NCBI RefSeq assembly: GCF_041435055.1
Contig: NZ_CP108002.1
Span: 5,952,001-6,016,000, forward strand
Source of the DNA: Streptomyces sp. NBC_00341
GTDB lineage: Bacteria; Actinomycetota; Actinomycetes; Streptomycetales; Streptomycetaceae
Direction: 5' to 3'
DNA length: 64,000 nucleotides
Position 1 is the stretch's first letter, and each line of letters starts with the position of its first letter. A model generated the notes under the pieces. That model did no database searches. It had not been told where the DNA came from and saw only the letters and a list, made by a program, of their open reading frames with translations. The position numbers and the translations under genes were made by a program. Positions 17,503 through 24,913 of this stretch are shown here, piece after piece.

Positions 17503-18363
17503 GTGAACCCGACCAGCACGGCTCAGCTGATGGACGGCACCGGCCTCGCCCGCCGGAGCGTCGAGGAGACCACCGCCGCGGCCGCGGAGATCCGGCTGCG
17601 CACCGGAACACCGCCCTGCCTGGCAACCGTCCTCGTCGGTGAGGACCCGTCCTCCGTGACGTACGTCAAGATGAAGCGCAACCGGTGCGCCCGTGCGGGC
17701 ATCGAGTCCCGGCACGTGGCGCTCCCGGCCGACGCCACCACGGCCGAGGTGGTCGCCGCGGTGACCGCGCTGTCGAACGACCCGGGAGTCCACGGCATCC
17801 TGCTGCAGCACCCGATGGGCCCGCACGTCGACGAACGGGCCGCCTTCGAGGCGATCGCCCCCGAGAAGGACGTCGACGGAGTCACCATGCACTCCTTCGC
17901 GGCGATGGGTTTCGGCCTCCCCGGATTCGTCTCCTGCACCCCCGGCGGCATCATGCGGCTGCTCGACGCCTACGAGGTCGGCCTCGCGGGCAAGCACGCG
18001 GTGGTGGTGGGACGCAGCGCCATCCTGGGCAAGCCCGCCGGAATGCTCCTCCTCGGCCGCAACGCCACGGTGACGTACTGCCACTCGCACACCGCAGACC
18101 TCTCCTCGATCGTGCGGCAGGCGGACGTTCTCGTGGTCGCGGTCGGCCGGCCGCGCTTCATCACCGGCGCCGACATCAGGCCGGGCGCGGTGGTGATCGA
18201 CGCGGGCTACAACGAGGGCAACGTCGGTGACGTCGATTTCGAGACAGCAGCCGAGCACGCCAGCCTGATCACCCCGGTCCCCGGCGGAGTCGGCCCGATG
18301 ACCATCGCCGTCCTCCTCGAACAGACGGTGGCGGCAGCGTCCCGCCAGCTCGGCCTGAGCTGA
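17503..18363 (+). CDS. folD: FolD-like methylenetetrahydrofolate dehydrogenase/cyclohydrolase
   Basis: A 286-residue FolD-type enzyme interconverting methylene-, methenyl- and 10-formyl-tetrahydrofolate with NADP. Visible signatures are SSVTYVKMKRNRCARAGI (about 49-66, with the Tyr and Lys of the active site), GILLQHPMGP, KDVDGVT, FVSCTPGG (about 145), the Rossmann motif VVVGRSAILGKPAGMLL (about 166) and PVPGGVGPMT near the end. Some signatures deviate from classical FolD: QHPMGPH replaces QLPLPxH, and VTMHSFAAM follows the KDVDG motif. This may therefore be a divergent second-type FolD. GTG start with AGGAG six bases upstream. It is preceded by a ZTP riboswitch, which fits an emergency role when formyl-folate is low. 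Confidence 0.88.
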   Translation: MNPTSTAQLMDGTGLARRSVEETTAAAAEIRLRTGTPPCLATVLVGEDPSSVTYVKMKRNRCARAGIESRHVALPADATTAEVVAAVTALSNDPGVHGILLQHPMGPHVDERAAFEAIAPEKDVDGVTMHSFAAMGFGLPGFVSCTPGGIMRLLDAYEVGLAGKHAVVVGRSAILGKPAGMLLLGRNATVTYCHSHTADLSSIVRQADVLVVAVGRPRFITGADIRPGAVVIDAGYNEGNVGDVDFETAAEHASLITPVPGGVGPMTIAVLLEQTVAAASRQLGLS

Positions 18364-18466
18364 CCCCGGACGGGCGGCCGACCGTGCCGGGGCTCGCGGC
18401 TCCGGCACGGTCAGCGGCGCGTTTCCACCTGGTGAGACGGTCGATGCCCGGAAGTGCCCGAACAGG

Positions 18467-18930
18467 TCAGTTCATCAGAGCGGCCGTGAACGTCTCGCGG
18501 TGGGCGGCCGGCCAGTCCTGCATGCGGTCCCAGCGCTCCCATCCGCCACGGTCGGCCAGCGCCTGGAGGTAGACAGGATCACCGTCGGCCACGCGGCGGG
18601 CGACGAAGCCCCGGCAGCTCTCCGTGGCCTGCTCGATCACGCCCGGCAACGCGGCACGCTCCGCAGTCGGGAGGCCATAGCTGCCGGCGAGGATCCGCAG
18701 CCGGGCGCACACATCCGGACCGCCGGGATACAGGGCGGCCGCGGATACCGGATCGAGCATGGGCACCCAGTAGCGGGCGGCCATGGCGAGGTCCCAGAGG
18801 GGGCGGCCGGGAGCCGCCAGGTCGAAATCGATCAGGGCGGCGGCCCGGCCGTCGCGGAAGACCACGTTGTCCGGGCACACGTCGTTGTGGCACACCATCG
18901 TGCCGGGCTCGTGCGGACGGATACGCGAAG
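18467..18930 (-). pseudogene. Truncated aminoglycoside-phosphotransferase-like gene
   Basis: Only the C-terminal half of an APH/choline-kinase-type phosphotransferase remains. The frame preserves the catalytic loop CHNDVCPDNVVF and the metal-binding LIDFDLAAPGRPLWDLA, followed by a normal C-terminus. The ATP-binding N-terminal lobe (about 120-150 residues) is absent. The frame remains homologous a few codons upstream of the ATG at 18898 (PHEPGTMVCHND) and then runs into a 36-bp direct repeat and the mrx terminator. There is no ribosome-binding site before the ATG. A deletion that removed the 5' half is the simplest explanation. An expressed 143-residue fragment could not bind ATP normally. 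Confidence 0.7.
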
Positions 18931-18980
18931 ACCCCGATCCGGCCTCGTGCGGGCGGACATGCGAAGACCCCCGAACCGGC
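18908..18980. repeat. Two imperfect 36-bp direct repeats
   Basis: CTCGTGCGGACGGATACGCG (from 18908) and CTCGTGCGGGCGGACATGCG (from 18944) each continue into a GAAGACCCC-rich half. They lie exactly where the phosphotransferase gene loses its 5' half. Slippage or recombination between such repeats may have caused the truncation. Confidence 0.6.
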
Positions 18981-18999
18981 GCCGGGCCGGTCGGGGGTC
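18966..18999 (-). terminator. Hairpin terminator downstream of mrx
   Basis: GACCCCCGA-A-CCGGC pairs with GCCGGTCGGGGGTC around a GCCGG loop region, with a single bulged A. It lies 40 bases past the mrx stop codon on the minus strand. The trailing TCTTC is only weakly U-rich, so termination efficiency is uncertain. Confidence 0.6.
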
Positions 19000-19038
19000 G
19001 GGTGCGTCAGCCGGGGCGGACGCCAGGTGCCGTACGGG

Positions 19039-19296
19039 TCAGACGCCCAGCGCCTGCTTCACCTGGGCGAGGCTCGGGTTCGTCATGACGACGTCCTCGC
19101 CACCGCTGGACGGAGCCACCAGAACGGTCGGGACCGTCTGGTTCCCGCCATTCGCCTTCTCGACGAAGGCCGCGGACTCCGGGTCGTGCTCGATGTTGAT
19201 CTCGTTGTACGCGATGCCCTCGCGGTCCATCTGGCCCTTGAGCCGACGGCAGTATCCGCACCACGTGGTGCTGTACATCGTCACAGTGCCCGGCAT
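19039..19296 (-). CDS. mrx: Mycoredoxin (mycothiol-dependent glutaredoxin-like protein)
   Basis: An 85-residue thioredoxin-fold protein with the active site TTWCGYCRRLK at residues 9-19 and the cis-Pro segment GNQTVPTVLV. The WCGYC motif and neighbourhood match mycoredoxin-1 of mycobacteria (Rv3198A, beside uvrD2 and whiB7). That protein reduces mycothiol-protein mixed disulfides using mycothiol and mycothione reductase. The ATG at 19296 has GAGGAG nine bases upstream. In-frame ATGs at 19380 and 19371 would add a 25-28 residue acidic, non-homologous extension. The gene diverges from uvrD2. A SigR-type promoter lies at 19425-19451, about 120 bases upstream of the chosen start, so expression is probably induced by thiol oxidation. 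Confidence 0.9.
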   Translation of the reverse strand: MPGTVTMYSTTWCGYCRRLKGQMDREGIAYNEINIEHDPESAAFVEKANGGNQTVPTVLVAPSSGGEDVVMTNPSLAQVKQALGV

Positions 19297-19424
19297 GTCT
19301 ACGCGCTCCTCTGTCTCATCGGTCCCGGCAATCCCACCGCTCTCCGCCCCGGTCTCCTCCGTCACACTCATACGTGACACGAAGGTTCGCGGAACCCGGG
19401 AAGCGCGTTGCCGTACGACAGAGG

Positions 19425-19451
19425 AACGTACGTGACCTGGTCACCATTCCC
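19425..19451 (-). promoter_or_regulatory. SigR-type promoter of mrx
   Basis: Read on the minus strand, GGGAAT (19451-19446), 18 bases, then GTT (19427-19425) matches the published SigR consensus GGGAAT-N18-GTT. The predicted start site near 19418 precedes mrx, and the thiol-redox function of mrx fits the SigR regulon. The same arrangement with the same 18-base spacing is seen upstream of sigR itself at 62933. Confidence 0.75.
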
Positions 19452-19569
19452 GGCGCCGCTGCCCGCGCTGTTCCCGGTCAGGGCGCGCCGGTCCGGATTA
19501 GTACGACGGATGCGTCACCCCTGTGGACAACTTCCGCGTCCGCCTCTTTCGACCTGGCAGCATGGCGGG

Positions 19570-21759
19570 GTGACATCAGCAACGCATTCCACCCTCTTCC
19601 CTCAGGTCCCCGACTCCGCCGACGCCATCCTGGACGGGCTCGACCCCGAACAGCGCGAGGTCGCCACGGCCCTGCAGGGCCCGGTGTGCGTGCTGGCCGG
19701 AGCCGGTACGGGCAAGACGCGGGCCATCACGCACCGCATCGCCTACGGGGTGCGCGCCGGGATCATCCAGCCGACGAGTGTGCTCGCCGTCACGTTCACC
19801 AACCGGGCCGCCGGCGAGATGCGGGGACGGCTGCGCCAGCTCGGGGCGGGCGGGGTCCAGGCGCGGACCTTCCACTCCGCGGCCCTGCGCCAGCTCCAGT
19901 ACTTCTGGCCGAAAGCTGTCGGTGGCGATCTGCCCCGGCTGCTGGAGCGCAAGGTCCAACTGGTGGCAGAGGCGGCGGCCCGCTGCAACATCCGGCTCGA
20001 CCGCAACGAGCTGCGCGATGTCACGAGCGAGATCGAATGGGCCAAGGTCACCCAGACCGTGCCCGCCGACTACCCGGCCGTGGTCGCCAAGTCCCAGCGC
20101 GACGCCCCGCGCGATCCCGCCGAGATCTCGCAGGTCTACGCGATGTACGAGCAGCTGAAGCGTGACCGCACGGTCATCGACTTCGAGGATGTGCTGCTCC
20201 TGACCGTCGGCATCCTCCAGGACCGGCACGACATCGCCGACCATGTGCGCCGGCAGTACCAGCACTTCGTCGTCGACGAGTACCAGGACGTCAGCCCGCT
20301 CCAGCAGCGGCTGCTCGACCTCTGGCTGGGCGACCGGGACAACCTCTGCGTCGTCGGTGACGCCAGCCAGACGATCTACTCCTTCACCGGGGCCACCCCC
20401 GACCACCTGCTGAACTTCCGCACCCGCCACCCCCGGGCCACCCTCGTCAAGCTAGTCCGGGACTACCGCTCCACGCCCCAGGTGGTGCACCTGGCCAACG
20501 GGCTGCTCGGCCAGGCCCGGGGCAGGGCCGCCGAGCACCGGCTCGAACTGGTCTCGCAGCGCGAGCGCGGCCCCGAGCCCGCCTACACGGAGTACGCGGA
20601 CGAGCCCGCGGAGGCCGAGGGCACCGCCCGCCGCATCCGCGACCTGATCGCGGCCGGTGTCCCGGCGGGCGAGATCGCGGTGCTCTACCGGGTCAACTCC
20701 CAGTCCGAGGTCTACGAACAGGCACTGGCCGACGCGGGGGTGCCGTACCAGCTGCGGGGCGCCGAGCGGTTCTTCGAGCGCCCGGAGGTACGGGAAGCGG
20801 GCGTCGCCCTGCGCGGCGCGGCCCGAGCCGGGGGCAACGACTCCCTGCTGGACGATGCGCAGGGGCTGCCCGCCGAGGTCCGCGCGGTGCTGTCCACCAA
20901 GGGCTGGCGGAGCGAGCCGCCCGCCGGTTCCGGTGCGGTGCGCGACCGCTGGGAGTCCCTGGCCGCCCTGGTCAGGCTCGCGGAGGACTTCGAACGGGCC
21001 AGGCCCGGAGCGACCCTCTCCGATCTGGTCGCCGAGCTGGACGAGCGGGCCGCGGCCCAGCACGCACCCACGGTCCAGGGGGTCACCCTGGCCTCGCTGC
21101 ACTCCGCGAAGGGGCTGGAGTGGGACGCCGTGTTCCTGGTCGGACTGACCGAGGGCATGATGCCGATCACCTACGCCAAGACGGACGAGCAGATCGAGGA
21201 GGAGCGCCGGCTGCTGTATGTCGGCGTCACCCGGGCCCGCTTCCACCTCTCGCTGTCGTGGTCGCTGGCCCGCTCGCCCGGCGGCCGGTCCGGCCGCCGC
21301 CCGAGCCGCTTCCTGAACGGGCTGCGCCCCGGCTCCGCGGCTCCGGGCTCCAGGAGCGCGGCGGGCGGCAGCGGCGGCATCGAGCGGCCGGTGGCGGCCC
21401 GGCGCAAGCGGCGCGGGCCCGCGCTGTGCAGGGTGTGCGGCAGAACCCTCACGGACGCCGGCGAGATGAAGCTGATGCGCTGCGACGACTGCCCGTCGGA
21501 CATGGACGAGGCGCTGTACGAGCGGCTGCGCGACTGGCGCGCGGTCCGGGCCCAGGAGATCAGCCAGCCCGCCTACTGCGTGTTCACCGACAAGACGCTG
21601 ATGGCGATCGCGGAGGCCGTGCCGGGCAGCGAGGGCGAGTTGGCCGGGATCCCCGGGGTCGGCGCGCGGAAGCTGGGCCGATTCGGTGCCGCGGTGCTGG
21701 ACATCTGCGCAGGTGGGGACGGGGTGGAGGAGCCTGCCGAGGGCGACGAGGAGGTGTGA
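19570..21759 (+). CDS. uvrD2: UvrD2-type DNA helicase with zinc and HRDC domains
   Basis: A 729-residue superfamily-1 helicase. Motor motifs are LAGAGTGKTR (about 40-49), VDEYQDVSP (about 236), VGDASQTIYSFTGA, LVRDYRST, SLHSAKGLEWDAVFL and YVGVTRAR. The C-terminal module is diagnostic of actinobacterial UvrD2. A tetracysteine zinc motif, CRVCGRTL and CDDCPSD (about 620-642), is followed by an HRDC domain (about 645-715) with VFTDKTLMAIAE and GIPGVGARKLGRFG. The mycobacterial orthologue is a 3'-5' helicase in DNA repair. The GTG at 19570 has no clear ribosome-binding site, and a CAGCAT hexamer six bases upstream may indicate a leaderless message. wblC follows directly. Confidence 0.93.
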   Translation: MTSATHSTLFPQVPDSADAILDGLDPEQREVATALQGPVCVLAGAGTGKTRAITHRIAYGVRAGIIQPTSVLAVTFTNRAAGEMRGRLRQLGAGGVQARTFHSAALRQLQYFWPKAVGGDLPRLLERKVQLVAEAAARCNIRLDRNELRDVTSEIEWAKVTQTVPADYPAVVAKSQRDAPRDPAEISQVYAMYEQLKRDRTVIDFEDVLLLTVGILQDRHDIADHVRRQYQHFVVDEYQDVSPLQQRLLDLWLGDRDNLCVVGDASQTIYSFTGATPDHLLNFRTRHPRATLVKLVRDYRSTPQVVHLANGLLGQARGRAAEHRLELVSQRERGPEPAYTEYADEPAEAEGTARRIRDLIAAGVPAGEIAVLYRVNSQSEVYEQALADAGVPYQLRGAERFFERPEVREAGVALRGAARAGGNDSLLDDAQGLPAEVRAVLSTKGWRSEPPAGSGAVRDRWESLAALVRLAEDFERARPGATLSDLVAELDERAAAQHAPTVQGVTLASLHSAKGLEWDAVFLVGLTEGMMPITYAKTDEQIEEERRLLYVGVTRARFHLSLSWSLARSPGGRSGRRPSRFLNGLRPGSAAPGSRSAAGGSGGIERPVAARRKRRGPALCRVCGRTLTDAGEMKLMRCDDCPSDMDEALYERLRDWRAVRAQEISQPAYCVFTDKTLMAIAEAVPGSEGELAGIPGVGARKLGRFGAAVLDICAGGDGVEEPAEGDEEV

Positions 21760-21771
21760 GAAAAACTCGTC

Positions 21772-21812
21772 GAAAAAATAGTTTGCGCCCGCCCCAGTAA
21801 TCACCATAGGTT
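21772..21812 (+). promoter_or_regulatory. wblC promoter with upstream AT-rich WblC-binding element
   Basis: TTGCGC (21783-21788), an 18-base spacer and TAGGTT (21807-21812) form a good vegetative promoter. Immediately upstream lie GAAAAAATAG (21772-21781) and another A-run (21760-21765), which are striking in this GC-rich DNA. An AT-rich block touching the -35 is the known signature of WhiB7/WblC autoregulated promoters, where the AT-hook contacts DNA beside the sigma factor. The promoter starts a few bases after the uvrD2 stop codon. Confidence 0.75.
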
Positions 21813-21925
21813 CTTAACCACGGGAACAGCGACTTCTCTGAAGCCCTGATCCTGTGCTGTACTTATCCGAATACGTAGGACCGGCTCGGTCGGTCCGCCC
21901 TAGACGCCGAGAGGAGGCGATTGAA

Positions 21926-22261
21926 GTGATCAGCATCATCGAGACCAACAAAATGACCGATCTTTCGGTCGTCTCCGCCTGCTCGCTCGGCCTCGCCTGC
22001 TCTTCGACGTCTTCCCTGCGTGGCACCGGTATGTCCGGCATTTCCGCCGTCAGCCCGCTGTCCCTGGTGAGCCTTCCCGAGCGGGAGCGTAATGAGCGAC
22101 CGACCCAGGCACCGACAGCAGCAGTAGCGAAGGGACAGGCCCAGGCCTATGCCTTTGCGGCCGTCGGTGCGGGAGCGGAAGCCGGAGCCACGAAGCAGAC
22201 GACGCACCACCACTCGATGTGGGCCTTCCGTGGGCCTGAACCCTGGAGAGATCCAGCCTGA
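21926..22261 (+). CDS. Upstream ORF in the wblC leader (regulatory uORF)
   Basis: A 111-codon frame starting at GTG with a strong GAGAGGAGG seven bases upstream, inside the roughly 615-base wblC leader. An alternative in-frame ATG lies at 21953. The peptide is Ser/Ala/Thr-rich with no recognisable domain and ends HHHSMWAFRGPEPWRDPA. Its stop codon (22259-22261) sits inside a perfect 8-bp hairpin (22256-22274), just ahead of the intrinsic terminator at 22286. uORF-dependent attenuation of whiB7/wblC is established in actinobacteria. Slowed translation under ribosome-targeting antibiotics prevents terminator formation. The peptide itself probably matters less than the act of translation. Confidence 0.75.
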   Translation: MISIIETNKMTDLSVVSACSLGLACSSTSSLRGTGMSGISAVSPLSLVSLPERERNERPTQAPTAAVAKGQAQAYAFAAVGAGAEAGATKQTTHHHSMWAFRGPEPWRDPA

Positions 22262-22285
22262 TCGACGATCAGGCCGGCGCCTTCA

Positions 22286-22328
22286 GGGCCGCGGAACCCC
22301 ACTCGGGATCCGCGGCCCTTTTGTTTTG
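22286..22328 (+). terminator. Attenuator terminator in front of wblC
   Basis: A perfect 10-bp stem, GGGCCGCGGA (22286-22295) with TCCGCGGCCC (22309-22318), closes a 13-base loop and is followed by TTTTGTTTTG. This is a textbook intrinsic terminator located between the uORF stop and the wblC start, so it must be bypassed to express wblC. The segment GGGCCTGA at 22232-22239 within the uORF could compete for the left arm and act as antiterminator. Confidence 0.88.
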
Positions 22329-22434
22329 TCCAAACGGACGAGACAGCACGAAGGAGCCTCGGGACAAGCAACACCTGGTACCAGCCGCCCCCCGGCCAAC
22401 AGGCCGGAAACGACCAGACGAGGACACCACCACC

Positions 22435-22803
22435 GTGCAACTCGAAGCGCACGCCCCGTCCGTACCGCCTTCCGAAACGATCCCCCCGCCCTGCCTCACG
22501 GAGGACTCCACCTTGCAGCCCCTCACCGCGCTCACCGCGCTCGACGACGCCATCGAGAACCTCGGCGTGCCCGTCCCGTGCCGTTCCTACGACCCCGAGG
22601 TCTTCTTCGCCGAGTCCCCGGCGGACGTCGAGTACGCCAAGTCCCTCTGCGGCACCTGCCCGCTCGTCGAAGCCTGTCTCGCCGGCGCCAAGGAGCGTCG
22701 CGAGCCGTGGGGTGTCTGGGGTGGCGAGCTCTTCATCCAGGGCGTCGTCGTTGCTCGCAAGCGTCCGCGTGGCCGTCCGCGCAAGAACCCGGTTGCGGCG
22801 TGA
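22435..22803 (+). CDS. wblC: WhiB-family iron-sulfur regulator WblC/WhiB7
   Basis: A 122-residue WhiB-like transcription factor. Four cysteines, VPCRSYD then LCGTCPLVEAC, bind a [4Fe-4S] cluster. The turn GVWGGE contacts the principal sigma factor region 4, and the C-terminal AT-hook RPRGRPRKNP binds AT-rich promoter DNA. These features identify WhiB7/WblC, which activates intrinsic resistance to ribosome-targeting antibiotics and controls its own promoter. GTG start with GAGGA about 11 bases upstream. Expression is expected to depend on the leader uORF/terminator (21926-22328). Its position beside uvrD2 and the ABC1 kinase is conserved in actinobacteria. Confidence 0.95.
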   Translation: MQLEAHAPSVPPSETIPPPCLTEDSTLQPLTALTALDDAIENLGVPVPCRSYDPEVFFAESPADVEYAKSLCGTCPLVEACLAGAKERREPWGVWGGELFIQGVVVARKRPRGRPRKNPVAA

Positions 22804-22895
22804 TCGCCGGCCTGGAGGCCACGGCCCCCAAACCCATGAAGCGCATCGGAACCATCGACCGTCCCCAGACCCACGACCCCCGAAACCAGGAACCA

Positions 22896-23159
22896 ATGAC
22901 CATCCCCACGAGGGAGCCCGTCGGCTCCGCGACACCGGACGTCACCATCATCGGCGCGAACGACTCGCGTCAGAACAGGACCCGTGAGATGCAACTCATC
23001 CCAGAAGCCCTGGCTCGTGCTCATATGCACGACCGCCTGCGGGAAGCCGACGCGGAACGTCAGGCCGTACGCCTGGTCACCGCGCGGCGGATGCAGCGCC
23101 GGGCCGAGCGCGCCTCAATGCGTGCCCGGCGTGCGCTCGCCATGGCGGTCATGCACTGA
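22896..23159 (+). CDS. Small basic protein downstream of wblC
   Basis: An 87-residue protein, or 56 residues if the ATG at 22989 is used. The longer form has AGGA four bases before its ATG. The last 55 residues form a continuous, strongly helical segment with RLREADAERQAVRLVTARRM and repeated Arg/Ala heptads, likely a coiled coil or nucleic-acid-binding helix. The N-terminal half is Pro/Thr-rich and looks disordered. It follows wblC by 92 bases on the same strand without an intervening terminator, so it may be induced together with wblC. No known family recognised. Downstream, CAGCAGTA recurs several times between 23171 and 23229. Confidence 0.6.
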   Translation: MTIPTREPVGSATPDVTIIGANDSRQNRTREMQLIPEALARAHMHDRLREADAERQAVRLVTARRMQRRAERASMRARRALAMAVMH

Positions 23160-23310
23160 TCCGAGCAGGACAGAAGCAGTACGGAACGCAGCAGTAAAGA
23201 AGACGCAGCAGTAAACGAGCACAGCAGTACCGAACGCCGGCCGTACCGCTGCGGGGCAGCCGCTCTCTGACCCGCAGCGAACGGTACCCAGCACCGATAT
23301 CACCACCCCT

Positions 23311-23346
23311 GCCTCGGGGCCGGTCCACACGGACCGGCCCCGAGGC
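23311..23346. terminator. Bidirectional hairpin terminator between wblC unit and ABC1 kinase gene
   Basis: GCCTCGGGGCCGGTCC (23311-23326) pairs perfectly with its complement at 23331-23346 around an ACAC loop, a 16-bp stem. It lies between convergent genes and probably ends both transcripts, although neither side has a long T-run. Confidence 0.8.
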
Positions 23347-23393
23347 CGTGCTGTGTGGTGCAGCGTCGAATCCGACCGGTGGGTGACCGGCCA

Positions 23394-24872
23394 CTATGTG
23401 GCGAGCTCCGACGGAGCCTCCCCGGGACACTCCTCCTCGGCCGACTCCTTCTCGCCCCAGTCCTCCTCTTCCGGCGGCAGGAACCCCGGCAGCCAGGATT
23501 CGAGCTCCTCGCGCAGTCGGACCGTCGCGCCGAGCTGGCACAGCACCCCTATGGTGCTCAACGTCACGCGGTGTATGAGCAGATAGGAGGGCGGCAGATT
23601 CAGCTGCTTGCCCAACTGGTGGGCGGGAGAACGCGGATCCGCTATCCGGGCGGCCTGATTGCGCATCCACCCCCGGCTGAAGGCGAACTCCTCCACCAGG
23701 GCGGGTTCGATGATCGGCTGCAGGTAGTCGAGCACCGCGTCCGGGGCGAGATCGACCGAATCCTTGACGAACCCCTCCTCGCGCAGCAGCTCGTACACCC
23801 CGTCCGCGTCGCCCTGGAGCGTCAGCCGCAACGAGTTCCCGATGGTCTGCGGCAGTCCGCCCGGCAGCCGGTCCACCGTCCCGAAGTCGAGGACACCGAG
23901 CCGCCACTGATCGACCCCGGCATCCGCCGTGCCATGGAGGTCCGCCGGGTCCGCCGGGTCCGCCGTGTCGGCCGACCCGGCCGGGTCGGCCGGGTCCGGG
24001 GGCAGCAGCCGGAAGTTGCCCGGGTGCGGGTCCGCGTGCAGCAGCCCCGTGCGCGCGGGCCCGGAGAAGAGGAACCGGGCCAGCAGCTGACCGGCCCGGT
24101 CCCGCTGCTCCGCGGTTCCGTCGGCGATCACATCGGCCAGCGGCACACCGTCGATCCACTCCGTGACCAGCACCTGATCGGACTGGTGGACCACGCCCGG
24201 GACCACGACATCGGGATCGTCGGCGAACTCCTCCGCGTGCTCCCGCTGCGACTGCGCCTCCTGCTCGTAGTCCAGCTCCTCCGACACCCGGTCACGCAGC
24301 TCCGTGATCAAGGGCTTGATGTCCATGCCCGGAACCAGCGGGCCGAGGAGCCGGGCGAACCGGCTGAGCTGGGTCAGGTCCGAGAGCAGCGCCTCGCCGG
24401 CGCCCGGGTACTGCACCTTCACCGCGACGTCGCGCCCGTCGTGCCACACCGCCCGGTGCACCTGCCCGATCGACGCGGCGGCCGACGGCTTGTCCTCGAA
24501 GCTCAGGAACAGCTCCCGCCAGTCCTCACCGAGCCGCTCGGCCAGCACCGCGTGGACCGTGCTGTTCGGCATCGGAGGTGCGGCCTCCTGGAGTTTGGTG
24601 AGGGCCGCGCGGTAGGGGCCGGCGACCTCCTCCGGCAGGGCGGACTCGAAGACGGACAGAGCCTGTCCGAGCTTCATCGCCCCGCCCTTCAGCTCGCCCA
24701 GGACCTTGAAGAGCTGGTCGGCGGTGCGCTGTTGTACCTCGCGGGCGACAAGCTCCGCGGACTTCCCGCCGATGCGCTTGCCCAGCCCCCAGGTGGCGCG
24801 GCCCGCGAACCCCAAAGGCAGCGCGGCCAGCTTGGCGGTTCGGGTGACCGCCTTCCGGGGAAGATCAGACAT
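23394..24872 (-). CDS. ABC1/AarF (UbiB-like) atypical kinase
   Basis: A 492-residue protein-kinase-like protein of the ABC1/ADCK/UbiB family. Family landmarks are the KxGQ motif in GAMKLGQALS (about 67), the Ala-rich loop SAAASIGQVH (about 133), VAVKVQYPG (the ATP-anchoring Lys), HADPHPGNF (catalytic region) and LDFGTV. Proteins of this family act as ATPases or lipid-linked kinases; the actinobacterial member beside whiB7 has no defined substrate. A low-complexity insertion built from DPADPA/DTAD units (about 292-316) sits between the catalytic loop and the DFG motif. The ATG at 24872 has GGAGGGG three bases upstream. It lies downstream of the ThiF-like gene with a 41-base gap, so probably one operon. 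Confidence 0.88.
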   Translation of the reverse strand: MSDLPRKAVTRTAKLAALPLGFAGRATWGLGKRIGGKSAELVAREVQQRTADQLFKVLGELKGGAMKLGQALSVFESALPEEVAGPYRAALTKLQEAAPPMPNSTVHAVLAERLGEDWRELFLSFEDKPSAAASIGQVHRAVWHDGRDVAVKVQYPGAGEALLSDLTQLSRFARLLGPLVPGMDIKPLITELRDRVSEELDYEQEAQSQREHAEEFADDPDVVVPGVVHQSDQVLVTEWIDGVPLADVIADGTAEQRDRAGQLLARFLFSGPARTGLLHADPHPGNFRLLPPDPADPAGSADTADPADPADLHGTADAGVDQWRLGVLDFGTVDRLPGGLPQTIGNSLRLTLQGDADGVYELLREEGFVKDSVDLAPDAVLDYLQPIIEPALVEEFAFSRGWMRNQAARIADPRSPAHQLGKQLNLPPSYLLIHRVTLSTIGVLCQLGATVRLREELESWLPGFLPPEEEDWGEKESAEEECPGEAPSELAT

Positions 24873-24913
24873 ATGCCCCTCCAATTCCCAGACTGCCGCG
24901 CTGCGTGCGGCGG

